Positions 36,966 to 48,198 of a DNA stretch of 64,000 bases are shown piece by piece (position 1 is the first letter of the stretch; every line of letters begins with the position of its first letter). The position numbers and the translations under genes are program-made. The notes under the pieces were generated by a model that searched no databases, had not been told where the DNA came from, and was given only the letters and a program-made list of their open reading frames with translations. The stretch comes from Ottelia alismoides (lineage: Eukaryota; Streptophyta; Magnoliopsida; Alismatales; Hydrocharitaceae). The DNA lies in the NCBI GenBank assembly GCA_037367405.1, contig JAZKJV010011616.1:124001-188000 (forward strand), read 5' to 3'.

Positions 36966-38428
36966 CTATATTGGCGTACCATAGGAGGGAGTCGATAAAA
37001 AAACCGACTCGTCAGGGAAGGAGTCTCGAATAGGCGTATCATCAGAAGCATCAAGAGTTTCGAGACGGGAGAGGTGATCAGTCACTACATTCTTCTTTCC
37101 ATGTTTATCTCTAATGTCCAAATCAAATTCCTGGATGAGTAAAATCCACCTAATAAGACGCACCTTCGCATCCTTCTTTTCCATTAAATACTGTAGTGTT
37201 GTATGGTCTGTGAACACAATCACCTTAGATCCAATTAGATGAGATATGAACTTATCCAAGGCGAACACTACCGCAAGCATCTTCTTTTCGGTAACTGTAT
37301 AGTTACGTTGAGCGGTATCAAGCACTTTGCTTGTGTAGTGTATGGCAAACGGGACGCCATCCCTCCTTTGTCCTAACACAGCCCCAACAACAAAATCTGA
37401 GGCATCCGTCATGATCTCAAATAGAAGAGACCAATCTGGGGCTTGTAGGATCGGGGCGTCCATGATCATCTCTTGTAGTTGCTTAAAGGACTCAATACAT
37501 TTATGATCGACAATAAACTCCATGTCTTTGCCTAAAAGCTCTGTTAGCGATCGGGAAATCTTCTAAAAATCCTTGATAAATCTCCGATAAAATCCAACAT
37601 ACCCGAGGAATGACCGCAACTGTTTCACGTTGGTTGGTGGCTGGAGCCCTCTGATCACGTCCACCTTGGTAGGGTCAACCTCCATTCCTCTCTTGGAGAT
37701 GACATGCCCCAACACAATGCCCTCCATCACCATGAAGTGACTTTTTTCCCAGGAGAGCACCAGAGTAACCTCACAACACCTTTTGAGGACTCGATCCAGA
37801 TTCCTAAGATAAGAATCAAAGGAATCGTCGTAGACCGAGAAGTCATCCATGAAGAATTACAGGAATTTATCGACCATCTCGGCAAATACTGCAATCATGC
37901 ACCTTTCAAATGTACCGAGAGCATTGCATAACCCAAAGGGCATACGCTTGAAAGCATAGGTACGAAAGGGGCATGTGAAAGTGGTTTTCTCCTGGTCCTT
38001 GAGAGCAATGGCTACATGATTTTAGCCTGAGAACCCATCTAAGAAACAAAAGAATTCTCTTCCCGTTAATCTTTCCAAGATCAGATCAATGAATGGTAGG
38101 TGAAAATGATCTTTCTTTGTCATGGAATTCAGGCGTCTGTAATCCATACAGACGCGCCACGACGTGGGTACTCGTGTCATGGTCTCCTCTCCATCCTCAT
38201 TGGTGGTCGTCTGAATTCCCGACTTTTTTGGGACAACATGGATAGGTTCCACCCACTTGGAATCGAAGATGGGGTAAATGAAACCCCTGTCACACCATAT
38301 CTCAATATCCTTCTTCACGATCTCTCGTAAATTTGGATTCAACCTACGTTGGAATTCACGAGAGGGTTTAGCCTCATTCTCTAAGTAGATATGGCGTGAA
38401 CGCAGAGCAGGATTTATCCCATGGAGAT
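36966..38428 (-). pseudogene. Reverse transcriptase and RNase H of element C
   Basis: RT starts with FIYPIFDSKWVEPIHVVPKK near 38270, then WRVCMDYRRLN and FCFLDGFSG, where a stop follows at about 38022. The catalytic MDD box followed by FSVYDDSFD begins at 37850, with a TAA stop four codons before it. VLSWEKSHFMV, GHVISKRGMEVD and FLGYVGFYRRFIKDF close the RT. RNase H has [28 protein letters not shown] and DHLSRLE (37430 to about 37060). These copy the RNA into DNA and remove the RNA strand. The few stops suggest a fairly recent loss of function. Confidence 0.9.
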
Positions 38429-39049
38429 CATAGATGCTTCAGCCTATCGCCTTGCGGTTTTTCTCCATGATCTTCTGCAAGCGAGATTCCTGCTCCTCGG
38501 TCAATCACGAAATGATGATGACCGGATATTTTCTTCTTTCGTCTCGCAAGGAAGGCATATTTAAGGGTTGTGGGTAATGGTTTGAGCTCAGGTACGGATT
38601 GATCATCAAGGAAGTCTGGCTCAATCAGTTCTGGCTCTGTGCTGGTAGTGGCCGGATCTATCTTTGAAGTAACTGCCACCAACTCATTCAGCTCTGGAGT
38701 CGGATCGTCAAAAGTCTCCAAGCAGTCGGCAAAAGCCACGTCCGACTCATCATCCTCATCTTCTGATTGTCCTAAAGAGGGAAGGACTAACAAGTCCAGC
38801 TGGGCCTCTACATCATCGAAAATGTAGGGTGATGCAATTTCTGCGTTGTACTCTCTTCTAAGGTTCTCGCAAACTGTCTCATGCACAAGATCTTCTCCAA
38901 AGGAGAGGGACTCATCGGTGCTAGCTGGGTTCTGTCTCCATGGCCCAATGGTGTCTACATGAACACAATCTGCTTCTGACAAAGAGTACTTGGTACTGCA
39001 TTTGGAATCTAGTCGCTACCACCTTGTCTGCTTTATCTCAAGTTCATCA
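38429..39049 (-). pseudogene. PR-RT linker of element C
   Basis: An acidic linker (many Glu and Asp, for example GQSEDEDDESDVAFADCLE) followed by PELKPLPTTLKYAFL near 38580-38540, the segment that precedes RT in Athila-like Pol. An open frame runs 38982-38428. No enzyme activity is expected. Confidence 0.8.
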
Positions 39050-39572
39050 TCTCCGCCTGGAGTTTGGAAATGAATCTTCTCGATATTGTAATCAAATAAG
39101 GCCCACGTTGTTCTGAGGAAGGGCCTTCTTAGGATGATCTAGGAATCTATCCAATTTCTAGGGGTCTCCATATCAAGGACTGCAAAGTCCACCATGTAAT
39201 CCTGACCCTCGACTTTAATTAAAAATTCCTCAATTCTCCCTGGGACCTCTTGGTTGATTTGTCTGTGAACTGGAGTAAGGCTCTGGATTTCCTAAGAGTT
39301 CCTAGATTTATCCGCTCATAGAGAGTTGTGGGCATCAGATTAATTGAGGATCCATTATCTAGGAGAGTGCATGCAAACGCGGTGTCATTGACATGACTCA
39401 CCACATAATGGGCACCCATGTCCATTCGTTTCCTTGGAAATGCATTCTTGATGGTGCAAGTAGTGGCTACTGACAGAATGTGCTTCTCAACATGGCTTTT
39501 GGATCTCATGCTAACCCTAGTAAGTGTGCATCTCACCTTATGGTACTTCTGAAATGCAGGTGTCATGTCCAC
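39050..39572 (-). pseudogene. Aspartic protease of element C
   Basis: The loop LLDNGSSINLMPTTLYERI (near 39380-39320) fits the retropepsin active-site region, with Asp and Gly in a D-N-G-S arrangement. FTDKSTKRSQGELRNF follows. The part after this, with YMVDFAVLDME and a segment like IILRRPFL, is in another frame after about 39220, so a frameshift is present. It would cut the polyprotein. One stop is seen before the end of the domain. Confidence 0.8.
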
Positions 39573-39784
39573 ATACTTATCAAGGGGGACTATGACCTTG
39601 ATCTACTTATTGCAGAACTCTGCCCTCTCAGGGTCATCTTTTTGGAATTTCTTTGTTTTATTCTTTCCACCCTTAAGAGCATGGGGGAAGGGATTATTGA
39701 CGACAACTCAGATTCCGAAATTGAAAGATTTTCATTAAGATGGGAATCTGAGTTCCTTACAAAACTCTGACTCTGACTTCGACT

Positions 39785-40836
39785 TTAACTCAGATGAAAA
39801 AGAAATTCCTTTGGCGAAACAGGTGATGCGTCTTCCGCGACTACTGGGACATCCTTCTCAGATGGAGGTGTAGGCTCCTCATCTGGTTTGTCGGATTCAC
39901 TGTTGGTGCTCCTCTCCTTCTTCTTTCTTGAGGATGTGGAAATCCTCTTATTCTGCTGGTGGTGATGGTGATGATGCTCTTCTTCCTCCAAGTTCTCCTC
40001 AGGTAGAGACTTGGCGGTGTCTTCCACTTGTGCCCGCGCCTGTTCAGTTACGGTCGCAGTCCTTCTGCTCTTGAGGGACATATGATTTACAGTATCGTAT
40101 GAAAGGATCTCATGTTCAGATAGAGAATAATATGAATTGTATACATGATCGCGTGGTCGGTTCTGACACTGATTCAGGCTATTTGGGTTGGCCTGAACCT
40201 GAGCATGAATTGGGGTCTTTGGCGCCATCTACTGGTCCTGGGTACGTGCAACGTGGTTCAAATATGTTCCGATATCTAGGTAGTCATTATGTATTTGCTG
40301 GACCCTATCAGTCAGGGTCTGGATGGCCAGGACTCTAAATCACTAGTGGGTGGGGCTTGTTGTTGCTTACTAGAGGATGAGTGGCTCGACTGTCTATACT
40401 AGCCATGATGGTCGTACCGATACTACTAATGGTGGGAAGGTGGTGGAGGGCTCTGCTGGCCTGAGTGGAATGTGCGTTGCTGCTGGTACTACTGAGGTTG
40501 GTACCCTTAACAGTGTTGGGACTGTACAAAGCATGATGGGGGGACAGAGCTGGTTTCCTGTTAAGCTAGGGAAGGTCGGTGTGGTTGACCGTTCCCTATC
40601 CCTGACTGTCTGCCGACGGCGTCATGGTTGTACCATAGCCCATTGATCTCAAACACTTGCGGAGGCTCCTTGTAGACTGTCTCCACTTGTAGGGGTGCGT
40701 GTTGCTCCTTCTGAGTGTACTGCTGCTCCTCAACCCAGCTACTCTGAGGCCCCTGTACCTGCTCGTGTACAAGATGAACTAGATGTACAGGTACATGTGG
40801 TGCAGAAGGGCAGGTAGTCATATCTTGGCTACCTTC
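39785..40836 (-). pseudogene. gag of element C, 3' portion
   Basis: The C-terminal half of Gag, separated from the 5' half (52211-53165) by element A. It is rich in Gln, Pro, Ser and His, with a six-His run (near 39975) and a Lys/Arg-rich tract (KRISTSSRKKKERS). Visible pieces include NGLWYNHDAVGRQSG. I see no CCHC zinc knuckle. Frames at 40821-40561, 40529-40335 and 40228-39785 are broken by stops. 39573-39784 is the spacer to the protease. Confidence 0.7.
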
Positions 40837-42577
40837 TGACGAGTCCGCAAAAGCCGCGTTAAGAAGTTGTTTTTAATCGTCAATCGTGAAAATAAATATG
40901 TCGTTCGTTGTAGGCGGCGATTCGGAAACAGTCAAGAAATAACCACAAAATGATGATTCAATTTTAATCTCGTGGTTTATGTTTATATTACTTGGGCAAG
41001 TCCCAAGGTCGATCACAAGGAGGCAAAGGAACAACCTAGATTAATGTCTATCCAATTTTTAGTTCGGTTTTCAAGGCGTTCTTTTTTTTTGGAATTTTTC
41101 AATGCAAGATGAGATGCAAAATGCAAATTCGGCCTATTTTAGGGACTAAAATGTAAATTTCAGTCAAACAATGTCCGAAAAGTACAAGTTGGCGACAATG
41201 TAAAACGTGATGAAATGATTGCACTGTAATTTTTTTGTAATTTTTAGATGCAATATGAATTTTTTACGAATTTTTAATTGCAAACAGAATGATTTTCAAT
41301 ATTTAATTCTAATAAATATTAAACCTACTTATTTTCGAGATCTAAAATTATCTGAGATCTATCATTAGGTGACGGATCTCAGAAAAATCCTAAATCTTAA
41401 AAATGTGGGGTTTAATGTCTATTAAAAATTAAACAGTGAAATATGCAAAATGATTTCTATAGAGCAAAGTGTGCTTGCAAATGCAATGATTTTTGGGCAC
41501 AATGTCAAGCAACTTAATCTCTACAATATTTGATTTTTGGGGAATTTTTAGAGCCACGGTTAATTAACTATGAATTTCCGAGCACAGATTGGGCAAAATA
41601 TTCCAATTTTCGCAAAACACTTATTTATTAATCAACCGTAATTCACAAAAATGTCCATAGCATGTCAAAATGTAGAGCATTAAGCAATGAACAAAGTGCT
41701 ATTTTTAAATAAATAAAACGATGTAATGTGAAGGGCTAAAATAAATGACAAAGACAGGGGTATCTATGCAATAAAAAATGAATAAATAAACTGCAGAAGG
41801 TCCTATATGCAATTACCTAAACTGGGGGGAGAGTCTCTGCAATTTTACCAAGAGGCACGTGTTGCGCACGTGCCCTTGGCCTGGTGGATTGAGGCGCAAT
41901 AAGGGGGACCTCCGGGGGCCTGTTGCAAATTTGCCCCAACGTCACGTGCAATGCACGTGACCTGGGGGTTGAGTGCCGATGAAGTTTCCCCACACACGTG
42001 CCTCGCACGTGCGAGGGACCTCGGGTTTAACGCCCGGCCGCGCGGCGGGGGAAGCAAGGCGGAGACGGTGGCGCAGTTGGCGAAGCGGTTGACGGAGTCG
42101 ACGACGCTCGATGGCGCGAGGCGGTGAGTAGCGTAGGTCGGCGGAGTTGACGTAGTCGTGGTTGGCGGAGGAGCGTCGGGATGTCGACGGTGGCGTGGCG
42201 GAGGAGTCCCAGGAGGAAGCGAAAGGCGGGGGAGATGGTGCTGCTGGAGATGGCCGGTGAAGGTGGAAGCGCAGCCGACTTGAGTGGCGGAGACGAAGGT
42301 GGCTGCAGCGAGTCGGAGAAGAACGTCGTGGCCGGAGAAGAAGGATCCCCAGGGCCGACACACGGTCGTGGGACGTCGAGGGAGACCGGCGGAGACGATG
42401 TCGATGGAGTCGGTGGCGTGGGCTCGACGGCTAGCCGGAGCGGGGCAAGCGCGAAGGTGGCGCTGCGACGAGCGTTGGGTGCTCGGATCTCGTCGGGGAG
42501 GCGACGCGGTGCTGTCACCGCCGCGAAGCTTCTCCACGTGCAATCGGCGGATGACTTGGCGTCGAGGGCGGCGCGCC

Positions 42578-42585
42578 TTTAAATA
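42578..42585 (-). promoter_or_regulatory. Candidate TATA box, 3' LTR of element A
   Basis: Minus strand TATTTAAA between GC-rich flanks. U3 lies to the right, with the G-box cluster at 42725-42770 about 145-190 bp upstream. The same motif is at 51066-51073 in the other LTR. Confidence 0.45.
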
Positions 42586-42724
42586 GGAGAGAGAGCGAGC
42601 GGGTGCGAGGGAGTTGCGGAGGAGGTCGTTGGCGAGGCGAGGGAAGCGGAGGCCGTTGGGAGGTCAACGAGGCGGCGGAGGGGGCGAGGTTGGGGACGGC
42701 GGTTTCGGAGGGGAGAAGGGGCGA

Positions 42725-42770
42725 GGCACGTGCGGAGCACGTGCCTGGGAGGCACGTGCGACGCACGTGC
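42725..42770. promoter_or_regulatory. Cluster of four CACGTG G-boxes (3' LTR of A)
   Basis: Four GCACGTG sites in two inverted pairs (gcacgtgcggagcacgtgc and gcacgtgcgacgcacgtgc). CACGTG is the core bound by plant bHLH and bZIP factors. Present also at 51211-51257. More palindromic pairs lie at about 41851-41872, 41940-41962 and 41994-42012. Confidence 0.7.
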
Positions 42771-42826
42771 GTCGTTTATAATTTTTTTTTATATAAAAAC
42801 GAGATAATAAAAACCACAAAAAACGC

Positions 42827-42861
42827 TGACACGTGGCGGCCTCTGGGGCCGCCACGTGTCA
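42827..42861. repeat. 15-bp perfect G-box palindrome (3' LTR of A)
   Basis: tgacacgtggcggcc and its exact complement around a 5-nt centre (tctgg). The counterpart at 51312-51346 has one mismatch; the counterpart in A' is 2640-2674. Confidence 0.9.
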
Positions 42862-43720
42862 ACACCAGAAAAATCGAAAATAAAACCTCTTGTAAAATAG
42901 ATAAAAAATAGCAAATGACCCCGGATCGAAAAAGTTTCTTTACAAAAATTGCTCGTCTCGACGAGATCTACAACTTTCATGAAGACATCAAAACCAAATT
43001 CGGTCAAATGTGAAAAGTGAATTTTTGGGGTATCCCATGTACATAGAATACCTTGATTTTTGGGTTTTCTAATTTTTTTGTTATTTTTAAACACGATAAA
43101 AATCCGGAAAAATAAGGAAAACTCAAAGATAAATAAAAGAGACCTTAATCTAATTTTTTTGGATTTTTATTAATAAAGAAAATATACACATAAAATACAG
43201 GTCAAAAAGCCGCGAAAATTCAATGTATAAAAGAGGCCCAAAACCCAACTTTCACATACGAGCTCCAATTCACTTGAACTTGGTCTTGTTTTGAAGGTAA
43301 TTGAATGTGTATTAGTTCAAAAGTGAGTAGGATCAAATCGGACACTGGATGGGAAGATATGTGGCTTTTAGTCCGAAAATCCTGAAACTAGGGTTTGGGT
43401 TTTTGGTCCACTTAACCGGGTTAATTATTTTTTTGTGTTTTTCATTTATTCTTGTTAGTGATGTGCACACAGTGGATGTGGTTTGTGGCATTCGGAGTTA
43501 GCATGAAGGAGTTAAAAATAGGGGAAGTTAGGCTATTCACAGGTCACTGTTGGCTTGGATTTTTGGCTTCTTATTTTATGCAGAAATTAATGCTAAAATG
43601 CAATTCTTATGCAATCATGCCCGGATGCTAATTATACGAAATAAATGCAGAAATGCAGTTGATATTGAGGGACTTGAGCCTAATTAATGAGACTTACAGT
43701 GATGGATCCAAGATTCATCA

Positions 43721-43733
43721 TCCCCCTATACTT
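43721..43733 (-). other. Polypurine tract of element A
   Basis: Minus strand AAGTATAGGGGGA immediately before the LTR start TGATGAATC. Same motif as in C and as the 3' arms of the hairpins. Confidence 0.88.
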
Positions 43734-45170
43734 AAACCATGCTCGTCCCTGAGCATAACAAATAAATGCCATGAAGTGAAATGAGACTGGGTTCCATACC
43801 AAGACCATGAACTGAAGGTGAAAGTGAAACTAAACTCGACCTTTGGATTAATAATGTGGCGGAACTTCTGTGAGACTTAGAATTTTAAAATCAACAGCCC
43901 TCAAGTTCTACACATCATTGACACAGTTTCAACTCAGAAGTCATCTTAGATCAATCTTCTTCCCAAAGTATACCCTATGGACATTGAATAACCGACTCAT
44001 GTGTGTGAAGGATTTTAGCTCTTCCCATTCAGAATGCCGGACTACCATGCTCCTCTCCTCTCCAGTAACTCGTCCTCGGGGAGTCAGGTATTTCCTTCTA
44101 AGGTCTGTCGCGTTGTGTTCACAATCGAATGAGGGAGAAGATAGAAGAAAGAGAAAAGAACTGGAGGGTGGCCAGTGTAGTCACCTCTCCTTGTGGAGAT
44201 AGCCAGTGTAGCCGAGTCTCCACCAAGATCTGCAGGTTTCTGAAGCTTGGACCTTTTTGGTCGGATTTTATTTGGTAGAATGCTTCTATGTATTTGGAAT
44301 TTTTGGTGGTTCTGCTTGGATCTTGTTGTGCCCCTACGGATATAGAATCTTTTGTTCCGTACATTTTTTGGGGTCTTAGAAAAATTGCGCCCAGCCTTCC
44401 ATCCCTTTTCCGAAGCTTTATTTCAACCCGTACTCCGGTCTTTAGATTTCCACGCTACCAGAAAAGAGACTCACACAGTCTTCCAACATCCCGTTTGGGT
44501 TGAGCTAAGTGCATAGTGCGAGAGTGCGATTTAATTCCCTATTCCAGAGTGGTACCCAGAATGAAGAGACCAGGTTAGACACTAAGAGTCAAACGCTGCA
44601 CATTGTCATGTGGAACTAAAGGAATTAAGTCAAAAAGACCTGAAGCTCTTAAAATTCTATTTCTCGGTGAAGTTCCTCTGAAAATTAGGTGGATTAAAGT
44701 CAAGCCCAGACCACTCTCGGTTTCGGCTCATAACTCGGTTCAGAACCCAATGACTTTTCACAGATGCAAATGCATGCGGTGATGGATGGAGTGCAGGTGC
44801 GTGAAATGCAGACATTTCATTATTATTATTTTTTTTTGACATTTTATGCAAGGGATTTTTATGCAGAAAATGGAATAAGAAGCCTCTTTTTCATTCATTT
44901 TTTTTTCCAAGTTAGTACCCACCCCGTAAATACATATAGACTTACGCGAAAGTACGAGATATGGGTAAAATATATACAAAGTATATATACAGACCCCCCT
45001 ATACTTAGCGAGTGCTGTGTCCTCAGAGCAAAATAAGCGTAAAGAAGACATAGCTCGGGCCAAGCGTAAGAGAGTGAGAAAAAAGAAAGAAAAAAGAAAA
45101 GAAGAAAAAGAATGAAAAGAAAAGCGGTCAGGAAATGAGGAGAGTATATACGGGTGGATGTCGGTTCCCC
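43734..45170 (-). other. 3' non-coding region of element A
   Basis: No sense gene. Related to the 3' regions of C (29988-31300) and E (22500-23660). The block 44290-44460 is best conserved. A plus-strand ORF at 44288-44503 (71 codons, MYLEFLVVLLG start) is antisense to the element and resembles the antisense ORF of E; it may be chance. A motif 'ctatacttagcg' with nearby complementary stretches lies at 44998-45066, matching 31330-31410 of C. Confidence 0.6.
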
Positions 45171-45296
45171 CTATACTTAGGCTCTGAACAACCTAAGTAT
45201 GGAAGAAGGGTGGATATGGAGCGATTGGGAGTCGGGAGAAGAATGATATATACAGATGGCATTGGTCCCCCTTATACTTAGGCCTTGGCCTAAGTA
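45171..45296 (-). repeat. PPT-like hairpins of element A
   Basis: Hairpin 1: 45173-45181 with 45192-45200 (9 bp). Hairpin 2: 45275-45284 with 45287-45296 (10 perfect bp, 2-nt centre). Both have a C run on the left in the plus strand, so a G run follows on the element strand. Confidence 0.85.
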
Positions 45297-45355
45297 AAGG
45301 AAGAAGCTGTACAAGGAGACCAATGTGGTCGGGAGGGAGGGTGGTTAGCCGATGA

Positions 45356-46300
45356 TTAAGGCGGTTTTCGGCTGATCTTTTTGTGAGCCTGCGGTGGGAG
45401 ATCGTAATGATGAGTCGGAGATGAGGCATATGATTCCCAACTATTATCCGTGTCATCCTCAGACAAATTATGATGGATAGTGGATGAATTGTTTGAGTCA
45501 GATGAAAGATATCCATCATCGGAATTATCCTCAGAGGAGTAGTAATTGAAAGTGGGCATACTCCACGTATTCTGGTCTTTTTGTTTTTTCAATTGTTTTC
45601 TCAGAATTCGTTCCTTCTTGGGGTCAATCAGTTTGTCCTCGGATGAATGCTCAGAAGTACCGGTCTCAGTCAGCTCATACGAAAGAATTCCAGTGTACTT
45701 GAAGAATGCAGGAGCATCAGCTTTGGATGAGTAGTAGTTAGGAACGGGAGTTGTCCAACGAGGATTGAATTTTGGATCCTTACGAAGATATGGCTTTAGG
45801 GCTGCCGAACAGACTTCACTCATGTAAACCATCTTTTCCGGACCTGATGAGGGATCATCAACTGATTCCTCTTCCGAAAGGTCAAAGGTGACTTTCTTTT
45901 TATTTCATCGTGAAGGTGTCGGTTCACTTGAGTATCCAGATGAATAGCCATTGAGATTCTCCTTGGTCGGTGCTTGGTCTGCGTGCTTGCTCTCAGTCTC
46001 CCGAATGTTTGAGCATTCTCGATTTGGGATGATTTGGTCAAGATATTCAGAGAATGTTGCTCCAGGTTGTGACCATGCATATGTCTCTGGATCGTAGTAG
46101 AAAGATTTGTCAATTTTGAGATCCTCGGGGATTTGAATATTGGGGAGAGTCTCTGCATGTTCTTTCTCTCTTGATTCGATGTTGATGCATTCCTGAGTCG
46201 AGTTGATGTAATCCATGTAGTCCGGAGTAGGTTGACCCAGGGTGTGCCCATGCATAAGTCTCCGGATCATATGATTCATATACATGGTTGTCCATGGTGA
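45356..46300 (-). pseudogene. Repeat-bearing C-terminal part of the element A protein
   Basis: Downstream of the protease the minus strand encodes an acidic, Ser/Tyr-rich protein region without RT. Two copies of a roughly 50-residue unit are seen, each with YDPETYAW, then PG-T-S, then an EC-NI and a E--HA motif (near 46262-46150 and 46075-45960). Further down are two copies of a shorter motif, W(T/S)-P--NYYSS (near 45765-45735 and 45565-45530). A frame change lies near 46225 and a TGA near 45905; otherwise frames are open to 45356. I do not recognise a family. The intact form would be a protease joined to a repeat tail. Confidence 0.6.
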
Positions 46301-46900
46301 GAGCGGCTGGGAATGGAGCAGGGGGGAGATTTTCTAAACCAATAGTCTCATCAACAACTGTTATCTCAGGTGTGGTCGCGTGGTAGGGCTCTTCTACCGC
46401 TTTATGGTTACGGTTGTTGGGGACTTCGTGGGTTGTCCCAGAAGATCGTGGTTCCTCAAAGATAGGGTCGGTTTTAAGTGCTTCCAATGCTGTGAAATTG
46501 ATCTCCCGAGTCTTACAATCAATACTCGCCTTGGCCAATGCCAAGAATGGCTTTCCGAGAATGATTGGAGATTGGGTGAATTCTCCTTCATGCTCAATAT
46601 CAATGATCGTGAATTCTACTTTGAGCGGAGCACCTTGGAATTTCATGATGACAGAAATGATTCCTCTCGGCCGCTTTATAGATCGGTCTGCCAATTGAAC
46701 AATTTCTCGTATCTCGAATCGGCCCGAGTTGGAGTTCGTGAAAGACAGAGGTCGGGAGGATATTAATTGGTGAATCATCATCAATCCGAGCATGGGTGAA
46801 AAATTGTGTCTTTGATTTTGCAGTCAAATCTGGGCAACCGCTTTACTATGCGGCTCTTAGTTTTTCTTCTCAACACCAAGGAGGAGGCCATTGACAAGAT
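46301..46900 (-). pseudogene. Retropepsin-like domain of element A
   Basis: The catalytic-loop region reads IDDDSPINILPTSVF (near 46785-46740), with DDDS where retropepsins usually have D-(T/S)-G, so the glycine is missing. It continues with LADRSIKRPRGI (near 46690) and PIILGKPFLALAKASIDC (near 46570-46520), both typical of Athila/Tat-type proteases. The two parts are in different frames, so at least one frameshift lies near 46740-46790. In relatives this enzyme matures Gag-Pol. Whether the DDDS version could cut is unclear. Confidence 0.75.
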
Positions 46901-47124
46901 ATGTCTTTCAAGTCTTTGTTCGTATTCTGCCTGACTTTTTGTTCATTAATTTATCTGTTATAAATCTTTTAAGGTCGGGGAAGTGTTCAATGGCCTGTAT
47001 AAAGGGAAGTTCAAATATCAAGCGTTTTTCCAGTGCTTCCCGTATAGTCGGATCCAAATTTCGCAGATCATCTTCAGTTTCAATTTTTATGAAATTTTCT
47101 GAATTTTCAATTTTTTTGTGATTT
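46901..47124 (-). pseudogene. Gag-PR spacer of element A
   Basis: In one minus frame the stretch encodes DDLRNLDPTIREALEKR and then LPFIQAIEHFPDLKRFITD. The latter resembles the 'PF--AL--MP-Y-KFLKD' spacer that precedes the protease in Athila/Tat elements. It is out of frame with the ORF to its right; the G/T-rich run near 47155-47180 is a likely indel site. Confidence 0.65.
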
Positions 47125-48198
47125 TCAAATATTTCTATTTTTTTGTATTTTCTGGGTGGTGTGGGGGTGTGGGGTGTTCTTCAGACGAAGAGGGCTTTGG
47201 TGTTCAGGGTGGTGGTCAGCAGCATAATCATTTTCAGAATTATCCATCGGTCCCTGAATATCCTCAGAATTTTCAATCTCAGATCCAGTTATTTCCTCAT
47301 TCATTTTACTGTCCGAGCCACCATAGAATGTGATGAATCGATCGGAAAATTTTTGAAATCTCTCCTCTATTGAATTGAATTTCTGATTTATCCTCGAAAT
47401 ATCCTCCTCAAGATTTGGTTCATGATTAATTATGGGGGCAGTAGGTGTATGTTCGATAATTTCATCTTCCATTTTTCTCTTTGTGCTGAGAGGAGAGCTT
47501 CTTGGAATATCCGAAATATGCTCATTATTTTCTGAAAATTTCTCCTCAAAAATAATGGAAGGAGGCTGCTCATAAGGTTCAGACATGTGTCGTTGATCGG
47601 TCAGACCTTGATATTGTGGAGTCAACATACAGGGTTTATGCGTTTTTAAGCGGTCAGTCCAGTCCTCTGTATGAGTATCCTGTCTGACGAGGGGTCTATC
47701 ATGGTCAATCCAATTTTGATGATTATTCAGTGCATGTCCATCCATCTGAGTTTGGTTTCTCTGCCAGTCATGAGGTTTGAAGGGATTTTGATCTTGAAAA
47801 GTTTCATTGGCGAGAAACTGAGAATAAGATGATTCGGTCCGAGATGGTAGGTGGTCATTTACGGTTGGATTGTTCGAATAGAAATTTAATGAGGAGGCCG
47901 AATTTATCTGCGGGTGAAAGCCTCCCGCAAATGTTGGAGGACTATTGAAATAAGGGGATTGAGTTGATTTGGGCCTAACCGAAACAAATTCATTTTCATA
48001 GTATAGCTCTGATGGGTGTTCGGTCATTTTTGAGAGGAATGGGGAGTTGGGTCTGTGAGAGTTTTTAAACAAGAATTCCATTATGAGGTTCGAATCAAGA
48101 TAGGGAAGAGATGGTTGCACGGGATAGTCAAGAGAAATCAAATGTACGGCTATTGATCTTGAAATCGGTTCACGCATACCAATGCAAACACAATTCAA
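47125..48198 (-). CDS. Hydrophilic ORF in the gag position of element A (357 codons)
   Basis: The longest open frame of the element. It is rich in Asn, Gln, Pro, His, Ser and Glu. Residues about 270-300 (EEDISRINQKFNSIEERFQK) could form a coiled coil. I see none of the conserved Athila Gag segments that are clear in G (FELKPQFLSLLP) and C, and no zinc knuckle. The start is uncertain: the first Met is at 48198, and another lies near residue 40. Its position directly after the leader suggests it replaces Gag. It may have continued into the spacer and protease before a frameshift near 47155-47180. Function unknown. Confidence 0.55.
   Translation of the reverse strand: MNCVCIGMREPISRSIAVHLISLDYPVQPSLPYLDSNLIMEFLFKNSHRPNSPFLSKMTEHPSELYYENEFVSVRPKSTQSPYFNSPPTFAGGFHPQINSASSLNFYSNNPTVNDHLPSRTESSYSQFLANETFQDQNPFKPHDWQRNQTQMDGHALNNHQNWIDHDRPLVRQDTHTEDWTDRLKTHKPCMLTPQYQGLTDQRHMSEPYEQPPSIIFEEKFSENNEHISDIPRSSPLSTKRKMEDEIIEHTPTAPIINHEPNLEEDISRINQKFNSIEERFQKFSDRFITFYGGSDSKMNEEITGSEIENSEDIQGPMDNSENDYAADHHPEHQSPLRLKNTPHPHTTQKIQKNRNI

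Larger units (their letters stand above)
40837..43720 (-). repeat. 3' LTR of element A (2884 bp)
   Basis: Ends TGACGAGTCC...GATTCATCA. Collinear with 49326-52205 along its whole length, differing by scattered substitutions and a short diverged stretch near 42430-42480. GC-rich 41840-42780 with many CACGTG cores, then AT-rich. Long Pro/Ser/Arg-rich ORFs in the GC-rich part are composition effects. Confidence 0.95.

Noticed and set aside
44288..44503. Plus-strand 71-codon ORF as a separate gene
   Set aside because: It is antisense in the 3' region of element A. It is mentioned with the conserved block as a possibility, but evidence for coding is too weak for its own entry.
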